From Lachnoclostridium sp. (GTDB lineage Bacteria > Bacillota > Clostridia > Lachnospirales > Lachnospiraceae), in assembly GCA_021770065.1 (NCBI GenBank), contig JAETRR010000010.1:1-64000 (forward strand): DNA of 64,000 nt, written 5' to 3'. A program made the translations under genes and the position numbers. Of this stretch, positions 29,298 to 38,044 are shown piece by piece (within the stretch, counting starts at the first letter, position 1; each line of letters opens with the position of its first letter). Under the pieces are notes generated by a model that was not told the origin of the DNA, ran no database searches, and saw nothing but the letters and a program-made list of their open reading frames with translations.

Positions 29298-29366
29298 TTA
29301 TGCACTTGTGGTTATGCTGCCTATATTATAGGTGGCGCAGGTGTATTTGCAGAGCGCCGCTGCTGA
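29277..29366 (+). CDS. Possible leader peptide (29 aa)
   Basis: MQFPACVLCTCGYAAYIIGG and GVFAERRC: Cys-rich with a short hydrophobic core; AGGAGG is 12 bases upstream. Its TGA overlaps an ATG (TGATG) opening a 40-residue ORF (29366-29488) that ends inside the tRNA-like element. A third ORF, 29403-29516, starts MPVRKKKKPTGIAKGGLYGA. Not all can be real. They are reported because the leader is otherwise unexplained. Confidence 0.35.
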   Translation: MQFPACVLCTCGYAAYIIGGAGVFAERRC

Positions 29367-29478
29367 TGTTGGCGTGGCTGATTTTCCCAACAGAGAATAA
29401 CAATGCCGGTAAGGAAAAAGAAAAAACCAACCGGAATAGCAAAAGGTGGACTGTATGGCGCGCAGAAATTCCACCTAA

Positions 29479-29554
29479 TGGAATGTAGTTCAACGGTAGA
29501 ACGGGCGTACACATGAACTGGCGCGTTGTTGGTGGTTCGAATCCATCCATTCCG
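29479..29554 (+). tRNA. Degenerate tRNA-like element in the late leader
   Basis: The acceptor TGGAATG/CATTCCG pairs over seven positions (one U-G). U8-A9, a D-arm GTTC-AACGGTA-GAAC and a T-arm GGTGG-TTCGAAT-CCATC are all canonical. The anticodon arm is not: GCG...CGC encloses about 14 bases and no 7-base loop has U at position 33. CCA is not encoded. It is a decayed phage tRNA or a tRNA mimic in the late mRNA. Confidence 0.55.
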
Positions 29555-29632
29555 TTTACCCCGGCAGTGGTCCATCTGCCTAAATCCATACCTGCGGCGG
29601 CAGGTCAATAAACACGACCAGGAGGATAAAAC

Positions 29633-30265
29633 ATGCAGAAACTTATTGAAACCTTGAAATCATTTGGAATTGAGATTCCGGCAGACAAGCAGGCTGATGT
29701 GAAAAAGGCTTTGTCAGAACATTATAAGAACATTGCCGAACACAATAAGGCAGTTTCCAAGCTGGAGACTGACCGTGACACCTGGAAAGAAAAGGCCGAG
29801 ACCGCAGAGGAAACATTGAAAAGTTTTGATGGAATCGACCCAGCGCAGGTCCAGACGGAGCTTGCCACATGGAAGAAAAAGGCTGAGGAAGCCGAGAAAG
29901 AATATAACCGAAAAATCGCAGAGCGTGATTTTGAGGACGCCATTACGGCTGCAATTAAAGAAGCGAATGGAAAAAACACAAAGGCAATCCGTGCGCTTCT
30001 GGACATTGAATCTCTGATGAAATCCAAGAATCAGAATGAGGATGTGAAAAAGGCCCTTGACGCTTTGAAAGAAGCAGAAGACAGCAGTTTCCTTTTTGTG
30101 GATAAGGCACAGCTGCAGGCTGAACAGAATGCGGCGAGATTTGCACCGCCGTTTACGAAGGCGAGAGGGCCGCAGACACCGCCGCCGGGAAAGAAATACA
30201 GCATGTCGGAGCTTATGAAGATGAAGAATGAAAATCCGGGGCTTGACATCACGCAGTACATGTAA
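29633..30265 (+). CDS. Phage scaffolding protein (GP20-type)
   Basis: 210 residues, an almost continuous coiled coil (VSKLETDRDTWKEKAETAEE, TWKKKAEEAEKEYNRKIAER) with the C-terminal RGPQTPPPGKKYSMSELMKM typical of GP20 scaffold proteins. It would template prohead assembly and be lost on maturation. It lies directly before the major capsid gene. CAGGAGGATAAAAC precedes the ATG. Confidence 0.85.
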   Translation: MQKLIETLKSFGIEIPADKQADVKKALSEHYKNIAEHNKAVSKLETDRDTWKEKAETAEETLKSFDGIDPAQVQTELATWKKKAEEAEKEYNRKIAERDFEDAITAAIKEANGKNTKAIRALLDIESLMKSKNQNEDVKKALDALKEAEDSSFLFVDKAQLQAEQNAARFAPPFTKARGPQTPPPGKKYSMSELMKMKNENPGLDITQYM

Positions 30266-30273
30266 CAGAAGAA

Positions 30274-30347
30274 ACCGACCACGCATTAGGAGTGTGGCCG
30301 CTAACCTAAATCCCTTAATAGTTATGGGTAGAAAGGATATTTTTATG
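30274..30347 (+). repeat. Repeated 5' leader element, copy A (major capsid gene)
   Basis: From ACCGACCACGC to the start ATG this 74-base leader matches 33835-33911 at nearly every base: the hairpin CCACGC/GTGTGG, then GGCCGCTAACCTAAA, GTTATGGGTAGAAAGG and ATATTTTT. The hairpin differs from copy B by a G-U for G-C pair, so the pairing is kept. Confidence 0.8.
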
Positions 30348-31418
30348 GCTTTATTTGACACAAAAAACTTTAACGGCGAAGTGTTCGGGGCCTATGTAGA
30401 CAAGGTCCCTAACCTCAACCGGAATGAACTCTTGAAGTCTGGTGCAATTGTGGAGAAATCACAGTACGCTTCCATGCTCCCGGACCAGACCGGAGGAAAT
30501 TATATTACGATCCCTATTAAGGCGAGAATCGGCGGAACGCCTGAGAATTATGATGGCTCCACAGATATCACGGCAGATTCCAGAGATACGTTTACACACG
30601 GGAGAGTTGTTGTTGGGCGTGCACATGGATGGACGGAGAAAGACTTTTCCACGGACATTACAGGAGAAGATTTCATGGCAGCCGCCGGAGAGGTAGCCGA
30701 GTATTGGGACGACATTGATCAGAAAACCCTTTTATCTACATTGAAAGGGATCTTTTCCATGACCGGGACCGCTAATCTGGAATTTGTAAACGGTCATACC
30801 TATGATGTTTCCAGTGAAGCTGATAGCAATAAGTTTAATGAGACTACTCTTAACAATGCTATCCAGAAAGCCCTTGGAGACAATAAGTCAAAGTTTTCTC
30901 TTGCAATCATGCATTCCCAGATTGCGACAAACCTGGAGAACCTTAAGCTGTTAGCGTACATGAAGGGCACGGACGCAGATGGTATTGAAAGAGATCTGAC
31001 ACTTGCCACTTTGAACGGGAGGACAGTGCTTGTTGACGACAACATGCCTACCGAGCTTGTGACTGTGCCTGAAAGCGCAGAAGGTAAGGGTGATGGTTAT
31101 ACATACACCAAATATACAACCTATGTATTAGGTGCCGGGGCGATTGAGTATACGGATTGCGGTGCAAAGGTTCCTTATGAAATGGGAAGAAACCCGTCAA
31201 AGAATGGCGGAGAGGATACCTTGTATAGCCGCCAGAGAAAGATTTTCTCCCCTTACGGTATTTCCTTTAAGCAGCCCTCTTTCATATCCCCTACAGATTC
31301 ACAGCTTGAAGTCGGAACTAACTGGAGCCTGGCAAACAATAACGCATCGGCGACCAAGGATCAGAAGTATTTCCCGGTCAAGGCCATTCCGATTGCAAGA
31401 ATCATCACAAGGGGCTAA
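30345..31418 (+). CDS. Major capsid protein
   Basis: 357 residues. MALFDTKNFNGEVFGAYVDK, GGNYITIPIKARIGGTPENY, VVVGRAHGWTEKDFSTDITG, NKSKFSLAIMHSQIATNLEN and GISFKQPSFISPTDSQLEVG match phage coat proteins of Firmicutes siphophages (HK97 fold expected). The start is the ATG 8 bases after AGAAAGGA; the ORF track adds 39 leader codons. Confidence 0.88.
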   Translation: MALFDTKNFNGEVFGAYVDKVPNLNRNELLKSGAIVEKSQYASMLPDQTGGNYITIPIKARIGGTPENYDGSTDITADSRDTFTHGRVVVGRAHGWTEKDFSTDITGEDFMAAAGEVAEYWDDIDQKTLLSTLKGIFSMTGTANLEFVNGHTYDVSSEADSNKFNETTLNNAIQKALGDNKSKFSLAIMHSQIATNLENLKLLAYMKGTDADGIERDLTLATLNGRTVLVDDNMPTELVTVPESAEGKGDGYTYTKYTTYVLGAGAIEYTDCGAKVPYEMGRNPSKNGGEDTLYSRQRKIFSPYGISFKQPSFISPTDSQLEVGTNWSLANNNASATKDQKYFPVKAIPIARIITRG

Positions 31419-31420
31419 TC

Positions 31421-31918
31421 ATGGCGTACACAGATTACACCTTTTACAAAGATCGGTACTTCGGGACTATCATCCCGGAGGCCGATTTCCCCCGTCTCGC
31501 CGAGCGCGCCAGTGACTTCATCGACACCATAACCTTTGACCGGTTAGCGGACGGTCTACCCTCAAACGAGCGTGCCTCTGTCAAGGTGAAGAAAGCCGTG
31601 TGTGCGGTGGCGGATGCGCAATATCAAATTGAGCTGGCCGAAAAGCAGGCTCTTAGTGCGGCACAGGGTACATCAACCACATCGGGAGTTGCGGCCGGGA
31701 CAACGGGCGTGATTACCAGCAAATCATCCGGATCTGAATCCATTTCCTTTGCCTCTCCGTCTGAACTGGCTGGGAGCGCAAAGGAGTGGTCAGCTATTTA
31801 CACGGCGGCCGGGAATGCAAAGGAAACCAATAAGCTGTTGACGGAAACGGCAATTCCGTATCTGTCCGGCGTTAAGGATGATAAGGGGGAATGTCTGCTA
31901 TATGCAGGAATAAGATGA
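31421..31918 (+). CDS. Head-tail connector protein
   Basis: 165 residues. YTDYTFYKDRYFGTIIPEAD, ERASDFIDTITFDRLADGLP and VKVKKAVCAVADAQYQIELA are typical of connector proteins (gp6/gp15-like helix bundle). A Ser/Gly/Thr linker (TSTTSGVAAGTTGVITSKSS) leads to the C-terminal strand. It follows the capsid gene as usual. Confidence 0.7.
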   Translation: MAYTDYTFYKDRYFGTIIPEADFPRLAERASDFIDTITFDRLADGLPSNERASVKVKKAVCAVADAQYQIELAEKQALSAAQGTSTTSGVAAGTTGVITSKSSGSESISFASPSELAGSAKEWSAIYTAAGNAKETNKLLTETAIPYLSGVKDDKGECLLYAGIR

Positions 31919-32070
31919 AGATTCCAAATATTATCAAAAGATTATTCTGTAAACACAGCAAAACAGCCTATCTGCGCTCATATCTTGACGACCACCCAAA
32001 CGGCGGATATATCACCCGTCATATCTGGAAGTGTAAGGAGTGCGGAAAGGAGATTATAGGAGGTAAATAA
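31915..32070 (+). CDS. Small zinc-ribbon-like protein (51 aa)
   Basis: MKIPNIIKRLFCKHSKTAYL ... HIWKCKECGKEIIGGK. Cys-x-His and Cys-x2-Cys suggest one zinc site. The ATG overlaps the preceding TGA and the TAA abuts the holin start. Not in the ORF track. Possibly a connector-associated factor. Function unknown. Confidence 0.6.
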   Translation: MKIPNIIKRLFCKHSKTAYLRSYLDDHPNGGYITRHIWKCKECGKEIIGGK

Positions 32071-32328
32071 ATGGATTTTGGAATTACAGGCATTGCGGCA
32101 ATCACTGTTATTTGCTTTTTGATTGCGCAGGGTGTAAAAGCTACATCTATTGACAACAAATGGATTCCTGTTATCTGCGGCATGATTGGCGGTGCTTTGG
32201 GAATCGCAGGAATGTATGTCATGCCCGAATATCCGGCAAATGATGTTATCACGGCGGCGGCCGTTGGAATTGTGTCTGGATTTGCGGCAACCGGCGTACA
32301 CCAGGCCTATAAACAGATTAAGCAGTAA
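32071..32328 (+). CDS. Phage holin
   Basis: 85 residues with three hydrophobic helices (FGITGIAAITVICFLIAQGV, WIPVICGMIGGALGIAGMYV, ITAAAVGIVSGFAATGVHQA) and a short Lys-rich tail, the pattern of r1t-type holins. It makes the membrane lesion that releases endolysin. It lies among connector genes, 13 kb before the endolysin, instead of next to it. ATAGGAGGTAAATAA precedes the ATG. Confidence 0.75.
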   Translation: MDFGITGIAAITVICFLIAQGVKATSIDNKWIPVICGMIGGALGIAGMYVMPEYPANDVITAAAVGIVSGFAATGVHQAYKQIKQ

Positions 32329-32346
32329 ATTAATGGGGGATATCAC

Positions 32347-32841
32347 ATGTATGAGGCAACCGTGACCGTATTCAACAAATACAAATCAAAAACCGCCTTT
32401 ATGTGGTATCCCCATGTCTTAACCGGTGTAAACGTGGTAGCGGATAAGGGCCAGATGCTTAAGCAGTACGGGCCGGACAATAAAGACAATGCGGAGCTTC
32501 ATGTGGCGTACATGGAAATGGACGGGAAAAAGGTTATTATTGACGGAATGACCGGGGATCCGATTCTTAATACTTTGGGAGAGCCGATTTCCTGGCTTAA
32601 GCCGGAGGACTGGAAAAAGCAGGTCAATGATCTTCTGGCTGACACCATTACATTTAATACCGGAGACTTTTTCTGGATCGGCGAATGGGACGGCGGCCCG
32701 GTGAATGATGAAGATTATTTCATTGGCCGGAACGAGGGCTTTTACTCTTACATGAACAGCGAACATGATTTCGTGTATCTGGTATCCGGTATCAGCCTTC
32801 CATATACTTTGATTCCGTATTTTCCGATATTGGGGGAGTGA
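32347..32841 (+). CDS. Head-tail joining/minor structural protein (164 aa)
   Basis: MYEATVTVFNKYKSKTAFMW, GVNVVADKGQMLKQYGPDNK and GDFFWIGEWDGGPVNDEDYF: beta-rich, with the position of a head-closure (stopper) protein. Similar proteins are in Clostridia siphophages. Assignment is by position and composition. Confidence 0.6.
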   Translation: MYEATVTVFNKYKSKTAFMWYPHVLTGVNVVADKGQMLKQYGPDNKDNAELHVAYMEMDGKKVIIDGMTGDPILNTLGEPISWLKPEDWKKQVNDLLADTITFNTGDFFWIGEWDGGPVNDEDYFIGRNEGFYSYMNSEHDFVYLVSGISLPYTLIPYFPILGE

Positions 32842-32843
32842 TT

Positions 32844-33323
32844 ATGGCAAAGACAGTACATTTTAAAAGCTTCTCCATTGTCCAAGGTGACATCAAGATA
32901 AATCTGAACCTTGACCGGTTCAGTAAGCAGTTCCAAAAGGCACAGTATGAGCTTGACGGAAACGTTATGAACAGCATGGTTCCGTTCATGCCGCATAATA
33001 CCGGATTATTTATTGATGTGACCAGGGCGGCGAGTGCGGCTATACAAGGTTCTGGAAAGGTATATGCTGCTTACGGACCGGAGAAAGACGAAGAAGGCCG
33101 AGGCGGATATGGTAGGTTTCTTTACGAAGGAAAAGTCATGGTTGACGAAGAAACCGGATCTCCATGGGCTAAGAAGTCTCATAAGAAAATAGTCACGGAT
33201 CGCCCTTTGCGGTATACAAGGACCCACAATCCGCAGGTCACATCACACTGGTTTGATGCCGCTAAGAAAAAAGACTTGGACAAGTGGGTGAAACAGGCTA
33301 AGAAAACGGCAGGAGGTGGTTAA
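32844..33323 (+). CDS. Minor capsid/tail-completion protein
   Basis: 159 residues. LNLDRFSKQFQKAQYELDGN, VMNSMVPFMPHNTGLFIDVT, AAYGPEKDEEGRGGYGRFLY and HNPQVTSHWFDAAKKKDLDK match the phage minor capsid protein family between head-closure and tail-terminator genes. GGGGGAGTGATT precedes the ATG at 32844. Confidence 0.75.
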   Translation: MAKTVHFKSFSIVQGDIKINLNLDRFSKQFQKAQYELDGNVMNSMVPFMPHNTGLFIDVTRAASAAIQGSGKVYAAYGPEKDEEGRGGYGRFLYEGKVMVDEETGSPWAKKSHKKIVTDRPLRYTRTHNPQVTSHWFDAAKKKDLDKWVKQAKKTAGGG

Positions 33324-33821
33324 TTGCAAAAGGAAGAACCAAAGCCGATTGGCGAGGATGTCGGAGGATTCGAGGAAATCACGCAGGCGGTAAGAGTGCT
33401 GCTGAATCAATTTCCGGGGCTTTCCGAAGATGAAGAAGTGAATTTTGAGACATTCGAGGACGGAAACAATCTAATCTTCTCGAACGACAGCGGAGCCTTG
33501 GTATACAACGAGAAAGAGGACGTTACCGGCGGCGTGTCGCAGGAATGCCGTTACCCGTTCTATCTGGTATACCGCAGAACCCTCACCACCGAGCGTGGAA
33601 AGCTGATAGCTTATCAGTTTCTTGACACCTTCGGGAAATGGCTCTGCAAGGAGCCTACTGTCTACGAACACACAAAACCCCCGGCGGAATATCCAAAGCT
33701 TTCCGGCGGCCGGAAGATAACACGCATCCGGCGCAACCTTATTTACGGGCAGGATCCGGCAGAGGACGGGACGCAGGACTGGGTATTGCCGGTGATTGTG
33801 GAATATACGAACGAATTTTAA
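33324..33821 (+). CDS. Tail terminator/minor capsid protein
   Basis: 165 residues; TTG start after GGCAGGAGGTGGTTAA, abutting the previous stop. ITQAVRVLLNQFPGLSEDEE, CRYPFYLVYRRTLTTERGKL and DWVLPVIVEYTNEF fit the alpha/beta tail-terminator fold in its usual position before the major tail protein. Confidence 0.7.
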   Translation: MQKEEPKPIGEDVGGFEEITQAVRVLLNQFPGLSEDEEVNFETFEDGNNLIFSNDSGALVYNEKEDVTGGVSQECRYPFYLVYRRTLTTERGKLIAYQFLDTFGKWLCKEPTVYEHTKPPAEYPKLSGGRKITRIRRNLIYGQDPAEDGTQDWVLPVIVEYTNEF

Positions 33822-33834
33822 CAACTGTAAACAC

Positions 33835-33911
33835 ACCGACCACGCAAGCAGAGCGTGGCCGCTAACCTAAAATCCCTTTTAAAAGTTATGGGTAGAAAGG
33901 ATATTTTTATG
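33835..33911 (+). repeat. Repeated 5' leader element, copy B (major tail gene)
   Basis: Second copy of the leader at 30274-30347. Its hairpin is CCACGC-AAGCAGA-GCGTGG, fully paired. The rest (GCTAACCTAAAATCCC, GTTATGGGTAGAAAGG) is almost unchanged, with three extra bases in the A/T stretch. Found only before the two genes expected to need most protein. Confidence 0.8.
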
Positions 33912-34451
33912 CCTCAATGGACTTACGCCGAAGGAGATGCCAAAAGAAAGGACTTTATGACCTTTTGGATCACCGACGGAAAAACGGACACAATTTCAAA
34001 AAGCAATCTTGCCATTATCGGCAAAGGAATCGAGGATATGCCTATTTCCTCCAATGCGGAGACCGAAGAAAGCCAGGATGTACTCGGAAACAACAATTTC
34101 GAGATTACCGGCTACGCCAAGAGCATGACCGTAGAACCGATGAAAGTATCCGGAGAAGATAAGTATTCCCAGCACCTTGATGATCTCTTTGAGCGTGATG
34201 CAACGCTTTCAGAACTCCACAATCAGTATTTATGCGTTAAGCGGTATAAGACCGATTCAAGCGGAAAAGCCCGTGCCTGGGTGCAGGAGGGCGTAGTAGA
34301 GCCTGGAGACTTCGCAACCGGGTTGAACGGGGTTGCAACGGCTCACACGGTACATTATGTGGGTTCTAAGACCTTTGGTGTCGTAGATCTGGATACATTG
34401 GAATTTACACCGGATGGAGCTGCAGCCGCATCACTGGATGATTTGTTGTAA
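33909..34451 (+). CDS. Major tail (tube) protein
   Basis: 180 residues. MPQWTYAEGDAKRKDFMTFW, ESQDVLGNNNFEITGYAKSM, SQHLDDLFERDATLSELHNQ and RAWVQEGVVEPGDFATGLNG are typical of siphophage tail tube proteins. It polymerises around the tape measure. The start at 33909 lies eight bases after AGAAAGGA in the repeated leader. Confidence 0.8.
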   Translation: MPQWTYAEGDAKRKDFMTFWITDGKTDTISKSNLAIIGKGIEDMPISSNAETEESQDVLGNNNFEITGYAKSMTVEPMKVSGEDKYSQHLDDLFERDATLSELHNQYLCVKRYKTDSSGKARAWVQEGVVEPGDFATGLNGVATAHTVHYVGSKTFGVVDLDTLEFTPDGAAAASLDDLL

Positions 34452-34460
34452 GGAGGACGC

Positions 34461-34931
34461 ATGGATCACACAATTATAAGCATCGAAAGCCCGGTAAAGT
34501 ATTACGACTTTAAGGATCAGCACGGAGATATCCTGTCAACACTTCGGTTCGTTCCGTCTGATATAGACATTTTTGACCGGGCAAAGGAAGTATACAATCA
34601 GATTTCCGCCATGGAAAAAGAATTGTCTGAAATCCATAACCAGGAAATGTCTGAAGATGCCGTGTTGGAAATCAAAAATAAATACGCTAAGGAAGTCAAA
34701 GAGTCTCTTGACAAGCTCTTTCATTCCGACACATCCGGCTTTTTTGAAATCGCCGGACCATTCACCCCAATGGAAAACGGGCAGGTTTGGGTAATGGTGC
34801 TTGTTGAAAAGGCGGTTGAAATCATTCGGGAGGTTATGCCTAAGAACATACAAAAAGTAGAACAGGAATCCAACAAGTATCTGGAAAAGTACAAGGCCGC
34901 ACCCGGTAAGTACCCCTTTCCTACGGCATGA
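34461..34931 (+). CDS. Tail assembly chaperone-like protein
   Basis: 156 residues. YYDFKDQHGDILSTLRFVPS, FDRAKEVYNQISAMEKELSE and a helical C-terminus occupy the gpG position between the tube and tape-measure genes. The next gene (Gp15) overlaps its stop by four bases. No slippery frameshift site is seen at the junction, unlike lambda G/T. Confidence 0.65.
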   Translation: MDHTIISIESPVKYYDFKDQHGDILSTLRFVPSDIDIFDRAKEVYNQISAMEKELSEIHNQEMSEDAVLEIKNKYAKEVKESLDKLFHSDTSGFFEIAGPFTPMENGQVWVMVLVEKAVEIIREVMPKNIQKVEQESNKYLEKYKAAPGKYPFPTA

Positions 34932-35494
34932 TTTTATATAATCTTCCGAAGTCTTTGAATGTTGGTGGAATTGATTATGAAATAAGAGAGGATTACAGGG
35001 CGGCCCTGGACATCCTCTCTGCCTTTAATGATGATGATTTGACCGACAGCCAGAAGATACAAACAGCTATAGAGATTCTTTATTATCCGGCCGTTCCGCC
35101 GGAGGAACATCTTGAAGAAGCTTATGAAAAGGCCCTGTGGTATTTGGACTGCGGAATTGAACCGGATGATACGCCAAAACCCCGAACAATGGACTGGGAA
35201 AAGGACGCTCCTATTATTTTCCCACAGGTGAATAAAGTAGCCGGATTTGACGTTAGAAAACCCGTGCTTATCCACTGGTGGACGTTCTACGGGTGGTTTA
35301 TGGAGATTGAGGACGGGCTGTTTTCACAGGTGCTTGCTATCCGGCAAAAGTTATCAAAAGGAAAGAAGCTGGAACCATGGGAACGGGAGTTTTTAAACAG
35401 CAATATGAAGCTGTGTGAGCTGAAGCAGACGGAAAAATCCGTAAGCGATTCGGCAGAGGATGATTTTAATTACTTTTTTGAGTTGTTGAAGTGA
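34928..35494 (+). CDS. Phage Gp15 protein (tail assembly)
   Basis: 188 residues. NLPKSLNVGGIDYEIREDYR, ILYYPAVPPEEHLEEAYEKA, VRKPVLIHWWTFYGWFMEIE and EPWEREFLNSNMKLCELKQT are the bacteriophage Gp15 family motif. Partner of the chaperone-like upstream gene. Confidence 0.8.
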   Translation: MILYNLPKSLNVGGIDYEIREDYRAALDILSAFNDDDLTDSQKIQTAIEILYYPAVPPEEHLEEAYEKALWYLDCGIEPDDTPKPRTMDWEKDAPIIFPQVNKVAGFDVRKPVLIHWWTFYGWFMEIEDGLFSQVLAIRQKLSKGKKLEPWEREFLNSNMKLCELKQTEKSVSDSAEDDFNYFFELLK

Positions 35495-35504
35495 GGCGGG
35501 GTAA

Positions 35505-38042
35505 GTGAACGGACCGGACGGAAGTGTAATAATTGATACAAGTTTTGATACAAGCGGCGTGGATACGGGGGTCAAGGAAATCCAAAATACCCTCACTTTG
35601 TTAAAAAATTCTTTTTCCTTGATTCCTAAAACAATTAAAAATATTCCCAATATTATCAGTCATACCTTTGAACAGATCCCTAAATCGGTCAATAAGGTGT
35701 CTCCCAGTTTAAACAAATTGCAAGATGAAATTGATCGGTATGCGGAAGCTTTATATTATGCAGAACGTGCAGGATACGGACTTGGTGACGCACCCTATGA
35801 TAAAGCTTATGCAGGACTTCAAAAAGCTAAAGAGAGCGCTGACAATTACAGAAATACTTTGCTGAATGTTCAAAAGATTATCACGGGTCCGGGAAATGTA
35901 TTCTCAAAGATTTCGGCTTTATGGAGGGGAGTAAAAAAACAGACATTAGGAGTTGATAACGCTCAAAAAAAGGCGAATAAGAGCGGAAAGGATCTAAATA
36001 AAACAATCAAGAATACGGAAAGAACATCAAGAGGAGCAAGTAGGGGTATTGGAAGGATGCTTGCCACATCCTTGCTTTTCAGCACAGTATTTAGGACCAT
36101 ATCTCTTGTCACAAACGGGATGAAAGAAGGAATCCAGAATCTGGCGCAGTATTCCAATGACACAAACAAAGCGCTTTCTCGTTTGATGTCTGCCATGACC
36201 AGACTTAAAAATTCCTTTGCCGCCGCCTTTGCCCCATTGGTTCAATTTGTGGAACCTGCACTGACAAGATTTATCAACCACTTATCCAAAGCCGTTACAT
36301 ACCTTGGAAAATTGTTTGCCGCCCTTACCGGAAAAGAATACTTTGAACAGGCGATAGAAGTCCAACAAGATTATGCGGAATCATTGGATAAAACAAAAGA
36401 TTCTGCGAAGAAAACCCAAAAACAACTTGCGGCATTTGATGAACTTAGTGTTTTAGACTTTGGAAAAGACGAAGATGAAACCGATAAGTCCGAATTAAAG
36501 CCGGAGGACATGTTTCAGACGGTGCAGATAGAATCCAATATCAAAGCGGCCGCACAGAGAATCAAAGCGATTCTGGCCGGATTGTTCGGCCCCCTTAAGC
36601 AGTCCTGGGACGAAAACGGCCCCTACGTACTGGATTCATTAAAGTATACCGCATCTTCCATTAAACAACTCGCATCGGACATGGGCTCTTCCTTTATGCA
36701 GGTGTGGAATGCTGAAAACTATGGAAAAAAGATAACGGATGATCTGCTTATCACATTTGGAAATCTGGTTCGCACAGTTGGAAACCTTGTAGTACAGTTT
36801 GACAAAGCTTGGGTGTCTGGTGAGACTGGAACCAATATTTTAAGGCATATCGGGGACTTGATACTGGAAATTACCGGATTTTTCCGTGAAGCGTCTGAAA
36901 GCATTATGAATTGGTCAGAAACAATAAACTTTTCTCCGCTTTTAGTAGCTTTTGACGGAATCTTAGTTGCATTAAGGCCAATTGTAAATGATGTAGGGTC
37001 TCTTCTTTTATGGCTCTTAAATAATGTGTTACTTCCTATCTCTAAGTGGGGAATTGAACAGGCCATACCAAGTGTGTTTAATCTTATTTCGGCGGCACTG
37101 AAAGCATTGAAAAGTGTCGTTGAGGCATTGAAGCCAACAGCCATGTGGCTTTGGGAATCATTTTTGAAACCGTTAGGAGAATGGACAGGCGATCTTATTA
37201 TTGCGGCATTTAAAAAGCTTGTGGAATGGCTGAATAAGTTTTCTGATTGGGTAGGAAATAATCAAGAAAAAGTAAAGTATATTACAATCTTAATTATTTC
37301 ATTTTTTGCCGCTTGGAAAATTACAAAGCTAATTTCAGAAATCTCGTTGATGATTACCGCTATAACTACATTAGCTGGAATCTTATCAATGTTTGGAATT
37401 AGTTTAACCTCTATTATTGCAAAATTGGCATTAGGAGCACTGCAATTTATGGCTTTAACGGCTGCAATTACGGGTGTTATTGCGGTGATAGCTATACTTG
37501 CAACAAATTGGAGTAAGATGTCTCCCTCTGAAAAAATTATATCAAGTATCCTTGCGGCCGCGGCGGCTGTAGGAGTTTTAGCCGTTGCTTTAGGCGCAGT
37601 AAAAGGAGCGGCAGGAGCGGCTATCGTGGCGGCAGCATTGGCCGCAGGAATAGCAGCGGCAACGATAGCGATTAATGCAGGAAAAAGACAGGTTGCAGCT
37701 TATCAATCGGCCGGAGGTTCTTCTCGTTCCGTCTACCCCACTTCCGCTTATTCCGCAGTACCCTACCGGATGCCACGCCTTGCAACCGGAACCGTAGTAC
37801 CGCCAAGGGCCGGGGAGTTTGCGGCCATCCTTGGAGACAACAAGAGAGAAACGGAGGTTGTTTCTCCGCTGTCTACCATGAAACAGGCATTGAAGGAAGC
37901 TTTGTTTGAAAGCGGAATGAACGGAAATGGAAATATTGAGATTAAGTTTACCGGGGACTTGGCACAGCTTGCACGTATCCTCCGCCCACAGATTGAAATG
38001 GAGGGCCGCCGTGTGGGTGTCTCCATGGTAGAGGGAGGCTGA
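35505..38042 (+). CDS. Tape measure protein
   Basis: 845 residues, GTG start after GAGGCGGGG. Long helices with hydrophobic segments (ITILIISFFAAWKITKLISE, ILAAAAAVGVLAVALGAVKG) and the pattern ...NTERTSRGASRGIGRMLATS near 200 are usual for tape measures. The C-terminus (GNIEIKFTGDLAQLARILRP) is the conserved end. Length predicts a tail of roughly 125 nm at 0.15 nm per residue. Confidence 0.88.
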   Translation: MNGPDGSVIIDTSFDTSGVDTGVKEIQNTLTLLKNSFSLIPKTIKNIPNIISHTFEQIPKSVNKVSPSLNKLQDEIDRYAEALYYAERAGYGLGDAPYDKAYAGLQKAKESADNYRNTLLNVQKIITGPGNVFSKISALWRGVKKQTLGVDNAQKKANKSGKDLNKTIKNTERTSRGASRGIGRMLATSLLFSTVFRTISLVTNGMKEGIQNLAQYSNDTNKALSRLMSAMTRLKNSFAAAFAPLVQFVEPALTRFINHLSKAVTYLGKLFAALTGKEYFEQAIEVQQDYAESLDKTKDSAKKTQKQLAAFDELSVLDFGKDEDETDKSELKPEDMFQTVQIESNIKAAAQRIKAILAGLFGPLKQSWDENGPYVLDSLKYTASSIKQLASDMGSSFMQVWNAENYGKKITDDLLITFGNLVRTVGNLVVQFDKAWVSGETGTNILRHIGDLILEITGFFREASESIMNWSETINFSPLLVAFDGILVALRPIVNDVGSLLLWLLNNVLLPISKWGIEQAIPSVFNLISAALKALKSVVEALKPTAMWLWESFLKPLGEWTGDLIIAAFKKLVEWLNKFSDWVGNNQEKVKYITILIISFFAAWKITKLISEISLMITAITTLAGILSMFGISLTSIIAKLALGALQFMALTAAITGVIAVIAILATNWSKMSPSEKIISSILAAAAAVGVLAVALGAVKGAAGAAIVAAALAAGIAAATIAINAGKRQVAAYQSAGGSSRSVYPTSAYSAVPYRMPRLATGTVVPPRAGEFAAILGDNKRETEVVSPLSTMKQALKEALFESGMNGNGNIEIKFTGDLAQLARILRPQIEMEGRRVGVSMVEGG

Positions 38043-38044
38043 CC

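Noticed and set aside
34800-34935. Lambda G/T-like programmed frameshift between tail chaperone and Gp15 genes
   Set aside because: The junction is a plain four-base overlap (ATGA) with no slippery heptamer in phase.
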